Counted from the first letter of the stretch, positions 1 through 13,400 are shown. The stretch: 64,000 bases of DNA from Laccaria trichodermophora (GCA_018417955.1 JACTVC010000008.1:1488001-1552000), one strand, 5' to 3'. Notes: generated from the sequence alone by a model not told the origin. Translations and numbers: made by a program.

Positions 1-2433
1 TGCTTTTTCTGGTTATCTTTTGGTTTCAACTCTTCTGGTCTCCCTGCGCGTTCTCATGGTCAAAACCTCCGATAAAGTCTTCGCCTGAACCTCTCATAGA
101 ATCCGATTACGCCGGTATCTACAAATCTACCCTTCCTCGGCATTATTTCAGACTTTCACGCAAGATTTTTCCCTAGGTGATGAACAGGGCAACACTTTGC
201 AGCTTAGTTACGGTGCGTCATTTTTTCAACTTGAAAGCACTGGCACGGAATTTACCGACTCGCATTAGATGCTCTAGAAAGATACACTCGCAGACCAGAT
301 TGCTTTCGCCGAGTCGCAGGTGCGATAAGGACGCGATGCGGTGAATTAGATATGGATGAAGATGAACGAATAAGCGGTACAGGACATATTAAGTTTATCA
401 AAAGGTCTCATGGTTTTCCGCTCAGCTGCCATTTCTATGACCATCTGCGAAATTGCAACCGCGAAGCATTATTCTCTACCGTTAGAATGTCGCCCGTTCT
501 CAACTGAAGGAAAAGATGCACGAGATTCACGCATGCGAAGCGAATGCGTAGAGTGAGGATGCTGGCAACTCCAACGCTGAATTTCAACTTTCTTCATTCA
601 GTGCACTCTCAAGAAGTGCTCAATTTTGGTCAAGCTATTCTGGTTATTTGCGAGAAATTCGTGCGTCGTCTCTCTTACGTTGGGGGCGATCATTAACATG
701 GCCCTGCAGCCCAACTTTGTTTCGCATTTCGGAGATGGAACGATATCGGTTGGTCTCCCTTTTCTCAACAATCGGCTCTTATCTCATAACTTTTCAGATC
801 TGGCGCGCGATATTTACAAAAACGCGACGATTGAGAATATCAATCTTCTGAGATCTCTTGTCAACCGCGAAAAATCAGAGGAGGTCTTGATGCAAAAAAA
901 GCAGGACCAACTCACTGTATGCTGAAGCTTTCTGCGTATCTGTCTATTGTTGTTTTATCGACGTAGGAGCTCGAGCGACTACTACTCCAGTTACAAGCAA
1001 CGACAAAAAGTTACGACGCTATTCCTGACCGCTTAGCTTCGAATCTCGACAACAACTTGAACTCCGTAAGATTTCTTCCAGATAAAAATTTCTCAAAGCT
1101 GGATCTGGAATGAAGGCCATATCGCTCTACGAATCAGCCGTGCTTTCCTCTGCTCAGCGGCTGCAAGTGGCAGAAAGGGAAACGTTATCACAGGCAAGGG
1201 TACCGATTTCGAAAATGGATATTATTAACAGCTTTCCTGAAGCTGGAAGGCTCGCTTGAATCTGTTCTACACCGCGTATTTACCTCAGCTCAAATCATTC
1301 CCTCTTCTTCATGACCAGTTACGCCTTCGCAGCTTGCTAAAGAAATCGACTTCGCGCTCTCTACTTTCGAAGCCTCCCTGACTGAACGCCTTGATTCCGT
1401 TTTTGAACACATGGTTCAACGGCAGCAAGACCTGCTATTCGTGACGGTGTCCACGATTTCACAGCCATTCATACTTTTTTATCTCATCACTGTACCGCTA
1501 GAATGAGATTCGAACGAACTGGATTGGGCTTGAAATTAGCTTTATTTCCGCGCACAACGTAGGGAATTTTCCCTTCCATTTACGTTCAAGTCGTATTGCT
1601 AACGATAATTCCCCAGGCTACAATGAATATACTCTACGACGCAACTAGGGTTTCCAGTGCCCTTGATGGCGCACTCTCTAGTGCCGAATCCCTTTCTCAA
1701 ACTCATGCTGAAGCCTCGCACTCGACTTCCCAGCTTATAAAAACGATTTCTCTCCTAACGGAGACGACCCATTTTGAACTGGAAAAAATCAATGCATCCT
1801 CTAATCTTCTACAACAGGAGCTACTCTTTGTCCGGAGAGGCGACAGAAAATGGTGGCAGGACTTGTTTATCAGAATTGCTCAGAATATGTTTTATGGTGA
1901 GCCGATTTATTTGATCCACAATGTCAAAAAAATAAAAGGCGCAACATTAGCCGAGGGAACTTCCCCTGAATATATTCTCCATATACCTCTGGTTCGATTT
2001 CTATTTTCTTCTCTGACACTCCTGTGGATCGTATTTCGAGCGACCTTCGCTACCTTGACAGTAGGTCTCGATCATCAGGTTTATCAGGCACCTAACGCTA
2101 TTGCTGACCCAGAGTACAATCTTGATCCTCTTTTTCGCGTCGCGCAGGGTTATGGAACAATCGCCTTCGTGGGTGACGGCCGCCGCAGCGTTTCGGTACG
2201 TCTGGAAAATTAAGGTTGGTCGACGGTATTACGATGCCGCTTTTCTCAGCTGGTGGTCTTTGCCTTCCCAAGTGAAAGAACCTGACATCCACTACTTGGC
2301 GTCTAAATCTTCCTCAAGTTCGGCGTCGAGTCGATATACAATCGCACCATCATCACGCGCCTATCCCTACACTCGTAGTCAATCCCGGTATTCTCGTATC
2401 CCTGATAGGCTATTCTGCCCGACCCTTGGGTAA
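1..2433 (+). CDS. KAR5: KAR5/Tht1-like nuclear fusion (karyogamy) protein, 5' partial
   Basis: Kar5 family proteins sit in the ER/nuclear envelope and are needed for nuclear membrane fusion after mating. Reading through about nine short introns gives the family's cysteine-rich N-terminal region: RPDCFRRVAGAIRTRC near 270-330, then ISMTICEIATAKHYSLPLEC near 430-490, then CVEALSRSAQFWSSYSGYLR near 555-650, PQLCFAFRRWND near 710-760 and ARDIYKNATIENINLL near 800-850. A long heptad-like coiled-coil region follows (about 860-1,860). Two hydrophobic segments lie at about 1,985-2,060 and 2,110-2,145, joined by an intron of about 50 nt near 2,061-2,110. The stop is at 2,431-2,433. A hydrophobic stretch at bases 3-60 looks like the signal peptide, so the start codon is probably upstream of the window. 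Some exon joins (near 110-160, 1,080-1,600) I could not settle. The family call is fairly sure; exact exons are not. Confidence 0.72.
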
Positions 2434-2690
2434 TCATTATGTTAGCTTTTGCCTCGTTCTGTTCGTCGAATTTCTTCATTTGTATCATTGCGTTCAAGTT
2501 GTCGAGCTGTAATCAAGTGTTGTTGAAGTGTTGTGTTGTTGTGAATTTCTCTAGAAAAGGAAGTTATGAGTCGTGGGATGGAGCCCTGAAACTGGCGCTT
2601 CCGCAATCCCATCTTCATCTACAACTTCCATAGCTTCAAGTTGCTGATCCGGACCCTCGTTTCCCGAGCCCCTGCTCGTCGTCACACACA

Positions 2691-5600
2691 ATGCCTGGAG
2701 TATCTACAGCCACTACCCGCCCTCATGACCGTGTGCAAGGCGCGTCTGTTAACGCTCATCACGGCAAGACAGGACCGTCTGAGTTGTCTAAAACTCGTGT
2801 TAGCAAATCAGGAGATGAGGGTCAAAAACGGAGGGAAACACATAACGGAAAGGTGTCTAACAGCGATGTTGCTGCCATACTTGAAGTAAAGGTGAGTAGT
2901 GTTGTATTCATGGTGTCCTCGAATGACCTAACTGCGTTTGACTCGGTACAGGTCACTCATGAGAATACTTGTAATCGAGAGCCAACTGCGCAATCAGAGG
3001 GTAGTTTGCAATCCCAGTCAGAGTCTTTGTATAGTGCTCAGGTGAGTTTGGTCACTCGCATGCGAGCGTATCTGTCCAGAATTTCTCCTTACTATTCCGC
3101 CCTTTTCTCCTTCAACATTTCTTATGAACTCATACTTGTTCTCCCAGGAAAGCGACGTTGCTAACACGCCTGAGCCTCAGCGGAAACGATTCATATTTGG
3201 TATCGAGGTGAGCTCTCAACCCTCTTGTTACCCCGTTTTCCTGATTACATATTTAGGCCAAATACACTCACGCGCGATCGAATACAATCTGTCGCAACTA
3301 TTTGTATCATAATTGTTCATCTGGGAAATTCTGTCATCGAGTTCATCCAGTGAATCGGGACTTCTATTATCAAGAGCATCTGCGTCGGCGGGCTGACAAT
3401 CCTCCTGTTGGGGTGGGAAGCGACTCGACTTCAGAACATGGGCACACGACAGGCCACGTTGGGGCGAGCTCAGGCGGCCCTACAGATCCGAGAGTCAAGT
3501 TTCCTTCATCCGAGTCTCGTAGAGCACCTGACTGGGACTCTAAAACGGGTCAGTGGGTCAGTGGGCTCAGTAACACACTTTGGAACGATAGCGGTAACTC
3601 ATCTGACGAGGGTGGTGCTAGTTCATCAGTAAGGTTGTTCTCTAGATTTGTTTCTGCAAATTGGTCTGACCCCTCCTTAATAGTTCTTTTCGTCTTTTCG
3701 TACTGGTTTCTCCACTCCATCACTTGCTGGCGATGAAACGGTCGTCCGCAAGACACGTCCACATACCACTGAAAGATGCAAGGCTTGGTTGCACGGTCGG
3801 TGCTTTTGGGGTTATTTATGTGACTATGTGCACGAAGACCTTGAGTACGACGATGAATCGGTAGGTCCGCAGTATTCAAAGAATTTTCAGTTAATTGACT
3901 TATGATGGAGAAGCCTCTTGGCCTTTCTACATCCCGTTTAGACGAGTCACGGCGTCAACTCCCCTACCATGAACATGGTGTTGCATCGGGAGTTGTCTCT
4001 CCGTCACTGGCTAGACCTCCCGGATTAAGTGGGGTGCTATTGAAGCAGGAAGTACCTGTGGATCGTTCATCTCCATCGGTACCTCCTGGACTAGGTGTCA
4101 AATCTTCCAAGGGTGAAGTTCGTCGATATGAATCTCCTAATCCTCCTGAAAAACCTCCCGGTTTGGAGTCCCCTAAACGCGAAGCCCTCAAACAAGATCC
4201 AAAATCATCCGTTCTTGGGAAAGTTCCGGTGCGTTCAAAATATGGCAGCGATAGAGCCACTGCCTCCGAATTGGTACCTCCTGGATTGCCGCGCCCTCCT
4301 CAGAAACCTTTTGGATCGGACTCTGAGCCTCTCAAACGCGAAGTCCCACGATACGATCCAATTTCACCCACACATTCTGGGAAGGATCCAACGCGTTTGA
4401 AATTTGACAGCGACAGGAGCAAGCGCTCCGAAGTCTGTCGGGATTGGCGTAACGGTCGATGCAGTCGTGGTCACCAATGTCCATATTTGCACGAGAACCT
4501 TGTTTTTCATAAAGTAAGTGTGCAATGCCATGTCAATTACACTCATGTTCCAACAATACGCAGGCTATCCACACGACGGTCGGGCATGCAAGCCCCTCAA
4601 ACCGACCGACAGGGCCCCGGAGTTTTGATGTGTGCTGGGACTGGACGAGCGGGCGATGCCCTAGAGGAGCTACGTGCCCCTGGGTGCATAGCGATCTGAA
4701 GCAGAAGGACATAGTTGAGCAGAAACCCAAAACCGCTCTCCCTGGCTCTCAAAAAGAGGCTCGAGCAGGGGTACTTCCGGAATCCACTCGGCCCCCGTTC
4801 CATGCAGTTTCGAAAGTCCCGGAACTGTTTCCATTCACTTTTCACAAGCACATCAAAGTCAAGTTCGGCGCAGGTTTCGAGGTTCAGGATCTTGTGACAG
4901 GTTTCGAAACGTCTTGGGTGTATATCGTGAACGTTCCGAAGAGAGTGACGGAGGAGGACATCACTCGATTACTGCGGCCTCATGGTGAAGTCACAGCAGT
5001 AAGGATGAAGTCAGACGCCTTGACTCAAGCTATGACCGTTAAAGCGCGATTTTCTTCAGCTGTGGAAGCATCTAGAGCTTCATCAGCGCTCAACGGAACG
5101 CAGGCGTTTGGCGTAACATTAAGGATACGATTGGCAGTGAACAATCCTGATGGCACTTCCAGCATACCCCGTGACACAGCTGTTCGTATTCAATGGGAGG
5201 CTCCTGGAAAAGTCGGATATGGGGGCTACCCCTCCATCGAACGGGCTACAGAAGCCATTGAAGCCACTCGTGACCTGCTTTTTGGTGATTCTTACACTAG
5301 GGCATCTATTCACTCGGGGTTGCCCGCTGTCGGGGTTGCGACTGTAAAATTTCATAGTCTTCCTGTCGATGCCACTGAAGAAGGGATGGAGTGGTTTGCG
5401 CAGACAAAGGATGTCATGTGGGAGAGACCAAACTACACAGACTTGCCCTGTGCGATCAGTGGCATTCGAAGGATGCTCTTGGAAAAGGACGTTGACCTCC
5501 TTGAATTCCATGTGTTGCCGCCGCCCTACAAGGATGGCATGGTTAGGGCATGGGCCCATTTTTCCACTCCAGGTGAAGCCAAAGCAGTTTGTGACGACCT

Positions 5601-6924
5601 GCATAACCGTAAGCCCTGGTTCACCGGCCACACAAGAATATTTGCACGGCATTTGCAGTCCATTTCATACAACGTGTCTCATGAGACATTCAACGTTGTT
5701 GAGCCAGATATACTTGCACTAGGCGAATCGGCCTGGAGGCGAGGTAATGGATCTTCAGTTTCTGCTGTCAAAAGGCTTCCTTCTGTGTCGGTCAAAATAT
5801 GCGGCGAAGACATGAAAGACTTGGGTCGTTTGAAACTCGAATTGGAAAAGATTCTCACCGGCGTCATTGTCCAACACGATGGAAAGGTTGTTTGGGATGA
5901 TTTCTTCGTTCGACCTGCTGGAGTTCTCTTCCTACTAGATCTTGAAAGAGAACATCGCCCTCTCACAATAACGAAGGAGCGGGGTAGAAGGACGATACGA
6001 CTTCTCGGTTCTTCCGAGCTGCGGGAAATCGTGCATAAAAAAATTGTGGAGAAGGCAGCAGAGCTTCGTTGTCGACAAACGTTAATCATCCCGCTAGATG
6101 GTCGGCTTGTGGGGCTATTTATGAGTGCAGACCTTATCAAGTTGCAAGAGGACCTAGGGCCTGACAACGTAGTGTTGGATCTGGGGAACAGGCGACTCCT
6201 GATTCGTGGTGACCAAGAGGCCTTCGATCGAGCCAGAGAAGCTGTCAACCGTGCTCGATCCAGGCATAGCGGCGAACGACAAACGACTGGAGCAGAATGT
6301 CCAGTCTGCTTTGAGGCAGCGACCTCACCCATCGCCCTTCAGTGTGGTCATCGCTGGTGTCGTACATGTATTGCCCAGTACCTTACTGCGGCAGTTGATC
6401 AGAATTTCTTCCCGTTGACGTGTCTGGGCAACGAAGCTCATTGTCCTGAACGAATCTCCTTGGGCATTGCAAAGGAGGTTCTGCCCGCTCATGATTTTGA
6501 AGCCGTGCTGAATGCAGCGTTCTCTGCACATATTCATACCCGTCCAAACGAATTTCATTTCTGCCCAACGCCAGATTGCAGTCAGGTGTATCGGTCTGCA
6601 CCAGAGGGGACGGTCCTCCAATGCCCATCCTGCCTCCTACGCATATGCCCCAACTGTCATTCTGAGGCTCACGATGGCTTGGCTTGCGCAGAGGTTGATG
6701 GGGGAGAGGTTTTATTCAAGGAATGGATGAAGAAGAACGACGTGAAGAGCTGTCCTGGTTGCAATATCCCCATCGAACACGCAGAGGGCTGCAACCACAT
6801 GATGTGCACCCAGTGTCAAACACACATTTGCTGGGTGTGCATGCAGACGTTCCCGAAAGGCGAGGGGATCTATGGCCATATGAGACAGCTTCATGGAGGG
6901 TTTGGCCTGGGACCAATTGACTGA
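2691..6924 (+). CDS. CCCH zinc-finger / RRM / RBR-type E3 ubiquitin ligase
   Basis: Predicted RING-between-RING ubiquitin ligase with an RNA-binding front end. Four CCCH fingers of the same spacing (C-x7-C-x5-C-x3-H) are visible: CRNYLYHNC... near 3,285, CKAWLHGRC... near 3,778, CRDWRNGRC... near 4,434 and CWDWTSGRC... near 4,642. Exons before 4,570 are small and separated by ~50-nt introns (for example 3,631-3,688 and 3,860-3,909, the latter ending ...gatggag). From about 4,570 the frame is open to the stop at 6,924. An RRM-like segment (WVYIVNVPKRVTEEDITRLL) is at about 4,915-5,130. The C-terminus has RING1 (CPVCFEAA...CGHRWCRTCIAQYL) at about 6,298-6,400, the IBR region to about 6,670, and RING2 (CPGCNIPIEHAEGCNHMMC) at about 6,750-6,870. 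The cysteine after that motif in RING2 (HICWVC) is a candidate catalytic residue, as in other RBR enzymes. Substrate unknown. RBR ligases transfer ubiquitin by a RING/HECT-hybrid mechanism. Confidence 0.85.
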
Positions 6925-6993
6925 GCGCATCCTCCTTTCCCGCCTTTTGCTCTTTCTTATACTTATACTTTCTTTTATGCTTGCTGCCCCTGT

Positions 6994-7149
6994 GTTGTTC
7001 TCTGCGATCAAGTCAAGAACAAATGGACATACATTTGGATGTATGTCCATTTGTTCTGCATTGCTGAGAAGAAATTTATACACTGTCGTTCTCTGTGAAC
7101 AAGTCAAAAACGAGTGGACATTTATTGAGCTCCAATAAATGTCCACTCG
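6994..7149. repeat. Two tandem perfect hairpins in the 3' flank of the RBR gene
   Basis: Hairpin 1 has 19-bp perfect arms (7,016-7,034 and 7,039-7,057) around TTGG. Hairpin 2 has 17-bp perfect arms (7,111-7,127 and 7,133-7,149) around AGCTC. The sequence leading into each (GTTGTTCTCTGCGATCAAGTC at 6,994 and GTCGTTCTCTGTGAACAAGTC at 7,085, trimmed here) is clearly the same, so this is a duplicated unit with 91-bp spacing. Where the left arms differ, the right arms differ to match. It could shape the transcript 3' end or be the remnant of a foldback element. Confidence 0.85.
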
Positions 7150-7468
7150 AACTTATTCACTCTTCAAATAGTGGTGTACTTGTATCCTTTTCAAGTGGGG
7201 TTTGATTCTTGTTGTATGCTTGTGATCATTATAGGTGTATGTTTGTCGTATAGTCATATGTTTTTCATGGTATACACGTACTGAATTTATTAAGTTTTCA
7301 CAGAAAACAGATATACATGCAAAATTTTAGGTTTTATTGAGTGGGGAGATTATGCTGATAGAAAAGTGGTATCAAAGGAGATTAACTCGGTATCATGGGT
7401 ATGTTGGAAAAGGTAACACAATTTTTAGACTCGATATTCATAGACAACAAACTAGAGAAAGACATTAG
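7150..7468. other. AT-rich intergenic spacer
   Basis: Convergent 3' flanks of the RBR ligase and the disordered protein gene. AT-rich, with no supported gene, RNA or element. Confidence 0.6.
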
Positions 7469-9276
7469 TCAGAACTAACGATTATTGAAACATGAAGAGA
7501 ATAACTCACAACTTCGTAAGGCTGCTCTGGGGCATTTCCATGACGGGGTAAAGACTCAGGCAACTCAGGCCTCTCCACATATGGAGTCTCATTCCCAAGC
7601 TCATCTCGGTAGGAGACCCGCTCCTGAGGATAATTACGCAACTCGGGCGGATACGCCTTCTCCGGGGGCGCGTAAACGACATAGCCAGACATAGTCAGGT
7701 GATCCCCACGCCTATTCCAGAATCCCTTGCGAACACGTTCGCGCCAGTGTTGTGGGGGCGTCGTCTGTGTCGGTGGAATGGTGGTGTGCCGAACTTCTTG
7801 GGGTGGAGCAGGGAGTGGGTTGGAGCGTTGCGATGTGGAGTTTGCGCTGTGTGGCGGTGGTGGCGGAGTATGCCAGTCCCCGGACCCGCCGGACAGTCTG
7901 CTGCTGGTGGTGGCTGGGGCACTGCTTGGGGGGGTATGCCAGTCGGGAAAACTGGATGACCGGACGGGGGAAGTGTGTTGCGATGTGGGACGGGAGGAGG
8001 GGCGCGAGGAAGGGCGCGAGGAGGAGCGGCTTTTTGGGGATGGGGTGGCGCTGGTTTCGACGTAGGATGTGTGGCGAGAACCGTTTCGCGGGGGGGTGAA
8101 GGTTGAAGGTGCTTCAGGGATGGTGCTAAGAAAAGAGGAGCCCACTACGGGGACGGAAGAGTGTCGAGCGACGGATCTACTGGATGGCTTGGGAGTGTTG
8201 ACCATCATTAGTGGGCTGAGTATGCTAACGGGCTCGTCTGATAGGGCTGATACGCCGCTGACTGTAGAGGTGGAGGAGGATGGAGAGACATATTCGGGAG
8301 AGTTTTGGGATGAAATTAAGGGGTTCCATGAGCCGGAGCCATTGCTGCTACCGGTGCTAAGCTGGGACATGCGGGAGGAAAGCTGCGAGTCAGTGGAGTT
8401 GCGGGAGGAGTTGCGGCTCGGGGAAGATTGGTAATGCTCTGGGGTGCGGATGATGTTCATGGAAAAAGTGGGTTTCAATTCTCGTTTCGCTGTGAAGGTC
8501 TCTGGCTCCTTGGGACCCGATTGTTGTCGTTCCGGCGTCGCAGGGTCTGTGCTGCGTGGATAAGTCTTGGGTCGGTCGAGAGAACCGACAAAAGGGGGAT
8601 GGGAATCATCGATGTTTCCTACCCTACCTGGCGCTGGCTCTGAAGAATGTCGAGAGACGCCCGAGTCGCGATTTGTGTTGGATGGTGATGGGTCTGAGGC
8701 ATGACGAGTCTGAGATGTCGAGCGATTGCGATTGGTAGCGGAGGAGGACGGATCAGGTCCAGAACCGTTTGGAGGTGCACCTTCTCCTTCAAGAGTTTGA
8801 GGCCTCCATATCCAGGGGGTCTGAGGCGCGACGGTTTTATCTTCCTCTTCGTCTCCATAGAGGTTCTCTCTGTCGATAATGGTCAGTATATCAGTGGATT
8901 AAAAAGCGATGGAATAGACGTACGCAGGGATCATATTTGTCAAACCCAAAGGGTTATCGGACAATTTCGAGGCCAGATATTCAGCGCTGGGTGGGCGAGG
9001 AACACGCTTGTAAGGGTTGTATGAAGCTGCTTGCTGCTGCTGCGCCTGTTGCTGGGGTTGTTGCCAGGCCTGGCTTGGGATCCATTGCTGGAACCTGCCT
9101 GGTTGTGCAGCAGGATTATAGGCAGCGTTTGGGTACCAATAACCGCCTTGCCATCGTTGTTGAGAAATATTAAGACCGTTGGGCATGGGGGGTGCACCTG
9201 AGAAAGGCGGAGGACCAGGCCATGATGCTCCTCCGTATGGATTGTAAGGTGCTGGACGATATTGTGAACGAGACAT
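7469..9276 (-). CDS. Conserved disordered protein, Agaricomycete-type hypothetical
   Basis: Three exons on the minus strand. Exon 1 starts at ATG 9,276 and encodes a Pro/Gly/Tyr/Gln-rich head (MSRSQYRPAPYNPYGGASWP) followed by PPSAEYLASKLSDNPLGLTNM. An intron (donor gtacgt near 8,922, acceptor near 8,863) leads into ENLYGDEEEDK and a long exon down to about 7,508. The middle is Ser/Thr/Pro/Arg-rich low complexity. Near the C-terminus there is a compact, probably structured block: HWRERVRKGFWNRRGDHLT, then GYVVYAPPEKAYPPELRNYP and PELPESLPRHGN. A last ~35-nt intron places the stop at 7,469-7,471 (ending ...PYEF). I recognise the head and the C-terminal block as a widely kept Agaricomycete protein of no known function. 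The antisense frames here are only its shadow. Confidence 0.75.
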
Positions 9277-9713
9277 GGTTAGGAAAAGCTGTTGAAGGAA
9301 GCAGTTAGGAAGATATCGGATTTTGTAGTTATGATATTGTAAATTGACTATTGTGAAAGTGTGATATGCTTTGGTTACATACCTTGTATGAGTCACCAAT
9401 AGCACAGCTTCATACCATTTATGGTTTGCATTGTGTGCAAAACAACGCGGTATTGTCTATCATCCTTGCCGTAGCTCTCGACAGTCACCACGAGGCTCCT
9501 CGAGGCAACGATGAGGTAGAAACTGGGAGAAATTGGGAGAAACAACCAGAAACAACGAGAAAATTGTAAATGGTCGCGACGCGTTATTTGTCTGTGTTGG
9601 GCGGCTCTGTTGTTTGTGAAACAATGGGAATAATCCAAAGCAATACAATCTTTCTCAGTGTCAGTCAAATTCATTCATTCTCCCATTCCTTTACGACCTT
9701 ATTTCCCTCTGTA

Positions 9714-10260
9714 ATGACCGACCTCTCGCTCTCAACGCTCTCCCTCAACTCCACCGGTTCAGATTCCCAGAACGAAGACTGGGATCGATCCCTGGAAATA
9801 ACTGACGAGGAAAGCACTCTGTCACCCCTTACGCGTACCACGCCGCGCAATTCTGTCGTATTTCCTGCGGACGAAACACCAGGAAGAATAGTCAAGACAG
9901 GGGGTGGGCACGGGAGGGAGGGGAGCGTCGACGGAAAGGGAAAACGCACATTAAGCGAGCTGTTGAAGATGCACTCTGAGAGAGGCACCAATTGTCAATT
10001 CAGCGCGGAGGAGGCGTCAAGGGTGGCGGATGTTCTTGGGCAATGGGTAGGTGCCACTTTATCTTGACGCGTCACGGTCTGACATATGTCAGATAAACGC
10101 GTCGTCTTCGCCCTATGAAAGCGAGGACGACTTTTTTGTACGATCACAGGATGATCTATTCATTCTTCCTAAACGGTCACCACTATTGGAAGGCCGCCCT
10201 CGCGGCCAAAGCGAAAGCAAGTCAAGACCGCCCAGCGCGACGGGATTCGTTGCTTCCTAA
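9714..10260 (+). CDS. Small conserved basidiomycete protein, function unknown
   Basis: Two exons. Exon 1 starts at ATG 9,714 (MTDLSLSTLSLN) and runs to the Trp codon of RVADVLGQW. The intron (gtaggtgcc...atgtcag, about 10,046-10,090) joins to INASSSPYESEDDFF, and the stop is at 10,258-10,260. The product is about 165 residues, acidic and Ser-rich. Its best-conserved-looking part is GKRTLSELLKMHSERGTN followed by FSAEEASRVADVLGQW, which reads as two amphipathic helices. It lies head-to-head with the disordered protein gene at 9,276, so the ~440-bp gap probably holds both promoters. No known domain recognised. Confidence 0.7.
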
Positions 10261-10455
10261 CGACCTTTTCACGTTCTCCTTGGAGCATTTTTTTTGCAGT
10301 ATTTATTACCCATTTATTACTTACGAACTGTAACGAGAATTTACGACGCTTTACGACGCTATACGATGCTTGGATTTGATTAAGTTGTCGCGATCACGTG
10401 TGGTTGTCATGAACAATTGAACCTGAATCCAAAGTTCGAATTCAACCTTGTCCTC

Positions 10456-13400
10456 ATGGCGGAAAACCAACGGCCACAAGCCCCCGTTTTGAATTCCCCC
10501 AGAGTCGACCTCGCAGCAGTCAGCAAGGATAGAATACAGAAAAGTCTTTCTCGAGTCTCTCAATCCCCAATGGCAACAGACAGGAACTACAATGTCGACA
10601 AGAGAGTTCAACTTATAAGCCCCCCTCCAGAAGAAACTCTCAGGCGTGTTTCGGTGGGTCAGAGCACTCTAAACGATGTTTGAGCTTGCTAATAGTTATT
10701 TTCACAGCGCCAAACACCCTTTACGCCCTCACTCCTCGCCAACCCCCCGACCCCAGCTAATTCTAAGCGTAAGCGCACCCAGCCTGCTGTGGCATCGTCT
10801 TCGCAATTATCTCCCACGGAGTCCAATTTGGCATATATTTCAGAAGAGCCGGCTCTGCCTGTAGAAGCCACCCCCAATCCCAAACCCCGGAAGCAAATTA
10901 GACATCGCACGCAATCCATAGATTCTCCAACTCGCCCTACGCGAGTAGAACATCATGCTCGTAGGAGCACCACTCCATCAAGGCCGGACCGTATACTAGT
11001 CAAGTCGCCCCATCATAAGAACCCAGATGCCGACTACATCCCTTCAGTGCCTGCTCTGGTGTTGTCTTCTGTTCCAAAGCGCAGAGCCGCTCTAGGGGCT
11101 CGCTCGAGGCGCAGTGCCACCCCTATTCCTCCGTACGAACCACCCAAAGACGTCTTTACACCTCCAAGGGAGGTCTTTCTCACACCCAATGTGCCCAAGT
11201 CGGTGTCCAAGTCGTCGAAACGCAAAACTCCATCCGCGTCTACCAAGGCAAAGGGTTTAAAGATCCTCACTGCCCCTTCCTTCGTTAAACAAGAACTCCC
11301 GGACATTGATTTGACGGCGCCAATGCCACCTGCGAGTCCTACAGATGATCCTCTGCTGTTGTCGGGCCCGCCTGAGCCCTGTTCTACTCCTATCCGTCGA
11401 TCCCCTTTGAAGAAGATGCTTTCTCATGGAGTGCAGGCTCAAGTTGACGATCTCCCACCCTCCTCTCCAATGGACGATGAAGAGCAGGGTGGCGCGACGG
11501 AAGGAGTTAATTATTTTGACTGGAATCATCACACCGAGCCTGAGGGTTCAACAGACTTTAGCATGGAGCTAGACCCTGCCGATGCCGACGTCCCTCCCGT
11601 TCACCTCTTTGATCTCAATCCGCCGGATGACGCGGGTGGATGGAGTGACAGCGATGACGGGGAAAATGAGGATAAGATGGAAGGCCACGGGGAATATACG
11701 GGCAAGTGGAGGATGATGAAAGTTAGAACCAAGGCAGACCCGCCGAGCAGCGCTACGAGAGGGAGAATGGAACAGTGGGGCAGGCCGATCAGCCCGTTCC
11801 CCAAAGTTAAGAAGGTGAATTGGCTTGGTGGGGTTGTTGAGGAGGAGCAGCCGTCTCTTGTTGTTGAAGAGGTACCTCAAGAGCGGCCAGAGGAGGAGGA
11901 ACAGGAACTCCAGCCGGAAGTTGAGCAGACGTCTTTTGAGCAGGAGGAGGAACAGGAACTCCAGCCGGAAGCTGAGGAAACGTCTTTTGAGCAGGAAGAG
12001 GAAGAACGCCAGGAGGAAGAAGAGGTCAGGCGGATGTCTGTCGAGCCGGACATACGCGATGAGTCTCTTGAAGAGCCCCAGAATGTTTCCTTGGACGTTG
12101 ATTCTTCGTTCGAAAATTATTCGGAGCATATCGAGGACCGAACTCCAGACAATTCTTTTTCTCAAGAAGAGGGGTCTTCGATTGAGTCTCAGGAGCGGTC
12201 GATTGAGGAAGCTGATGAAGAAGAGGATGAAGAAGAACGTGAAGTTCGCCAAATATCGGTCGAGCATGATCCTGAGGAGGAAGAGAATCAGAATGACTTG
12301 TCTGCTGCTTCTATTTCCCAAGAGCAAGCTCAAGAAACCCTGCCTTTCTCCTCTTCTTTAGATTGTGCCCCGCCTCCTCGCCATGCTTCACCAGCCAGTG
12401 GCCCTCAAAATGAAATTTCTGGCGTCGACTCATCCATTCCTTTCCCATCTTTGGCTCCATCCGAAGGAAGCTTGACAATTCACCAACCACAGCTGGACGA
12501 AAATCTAGTGGCAGCGCTACAGGACGATGACACTTTTATGCATGATGTTGAACCTTCTAATGAACAACAAGCTGCATGTTCAGACGATGAGGAGAGCGAA
12601 GACGATAGTAGCGATGGAGAGGCCGTTGGCGTCGTTAAGATTTCAAGCACGGATCCACGCGCAGCTGCTAGGGCAGCTGCGATTCTCAAACAGGTTCGTC
12701 CAGAACTACTTTAATTTTTATTCATTCTGATTATACTGCAGCATGACTATGATTGTTATACGAAGATTACGATGAAGAGGCGTCACTCCGAAATGAAACG
12801 GAGACGAGACTCGCATTCTGCTGTCGATGAGATGGCCAAGGAGACACGCCGGCGTGGTGTCTCTTCTGCTGGTGTCGGCAAAGATGCCCGAGAGAAGAGG
12901 AGAAGAAGGTCAACGCTTGGAATGGGTGTTCTTGGGGATACGGTTTTCATTCCTGGGAGCCCTGCGACCACACTTCCTCAGCTTTTGGCAGAGGCAGAGG
13001 CAGAGGTGGTGCGAATGTCACCAGTCAAAGGGTCTTTGGTTAGGGAGGGCTTTGATGGTGTTGGCCACAGAGATCCTTTCAAGACACCGCTTCCACGTCG
13101 AATTGATTTGAAGAAAGTATCAGTTGGTTCGAGGAAGCAAGTTGATGAATACAGCAAGAATGATGGAGAATCTCGGGAACGGGTCTGGACAAAGGAGGAT
13201 TGGAAGCAGCTGGATGGTTGCTTTACTGATGAGAGACTTGCCATCGGTCACCGGCTTTCTGCAGAATTTACTCAAGACGGACTGGCACCTGTTGATATGG
13301 TGCAAGTGTCTGACGTTGTTGAGAGGTTCTTGATTCTTATGGGAGGCCTCGAAGTTGTTGAGACGTTTGGGACTGCATGGGAAAGGTACGGGTTTTCTCT

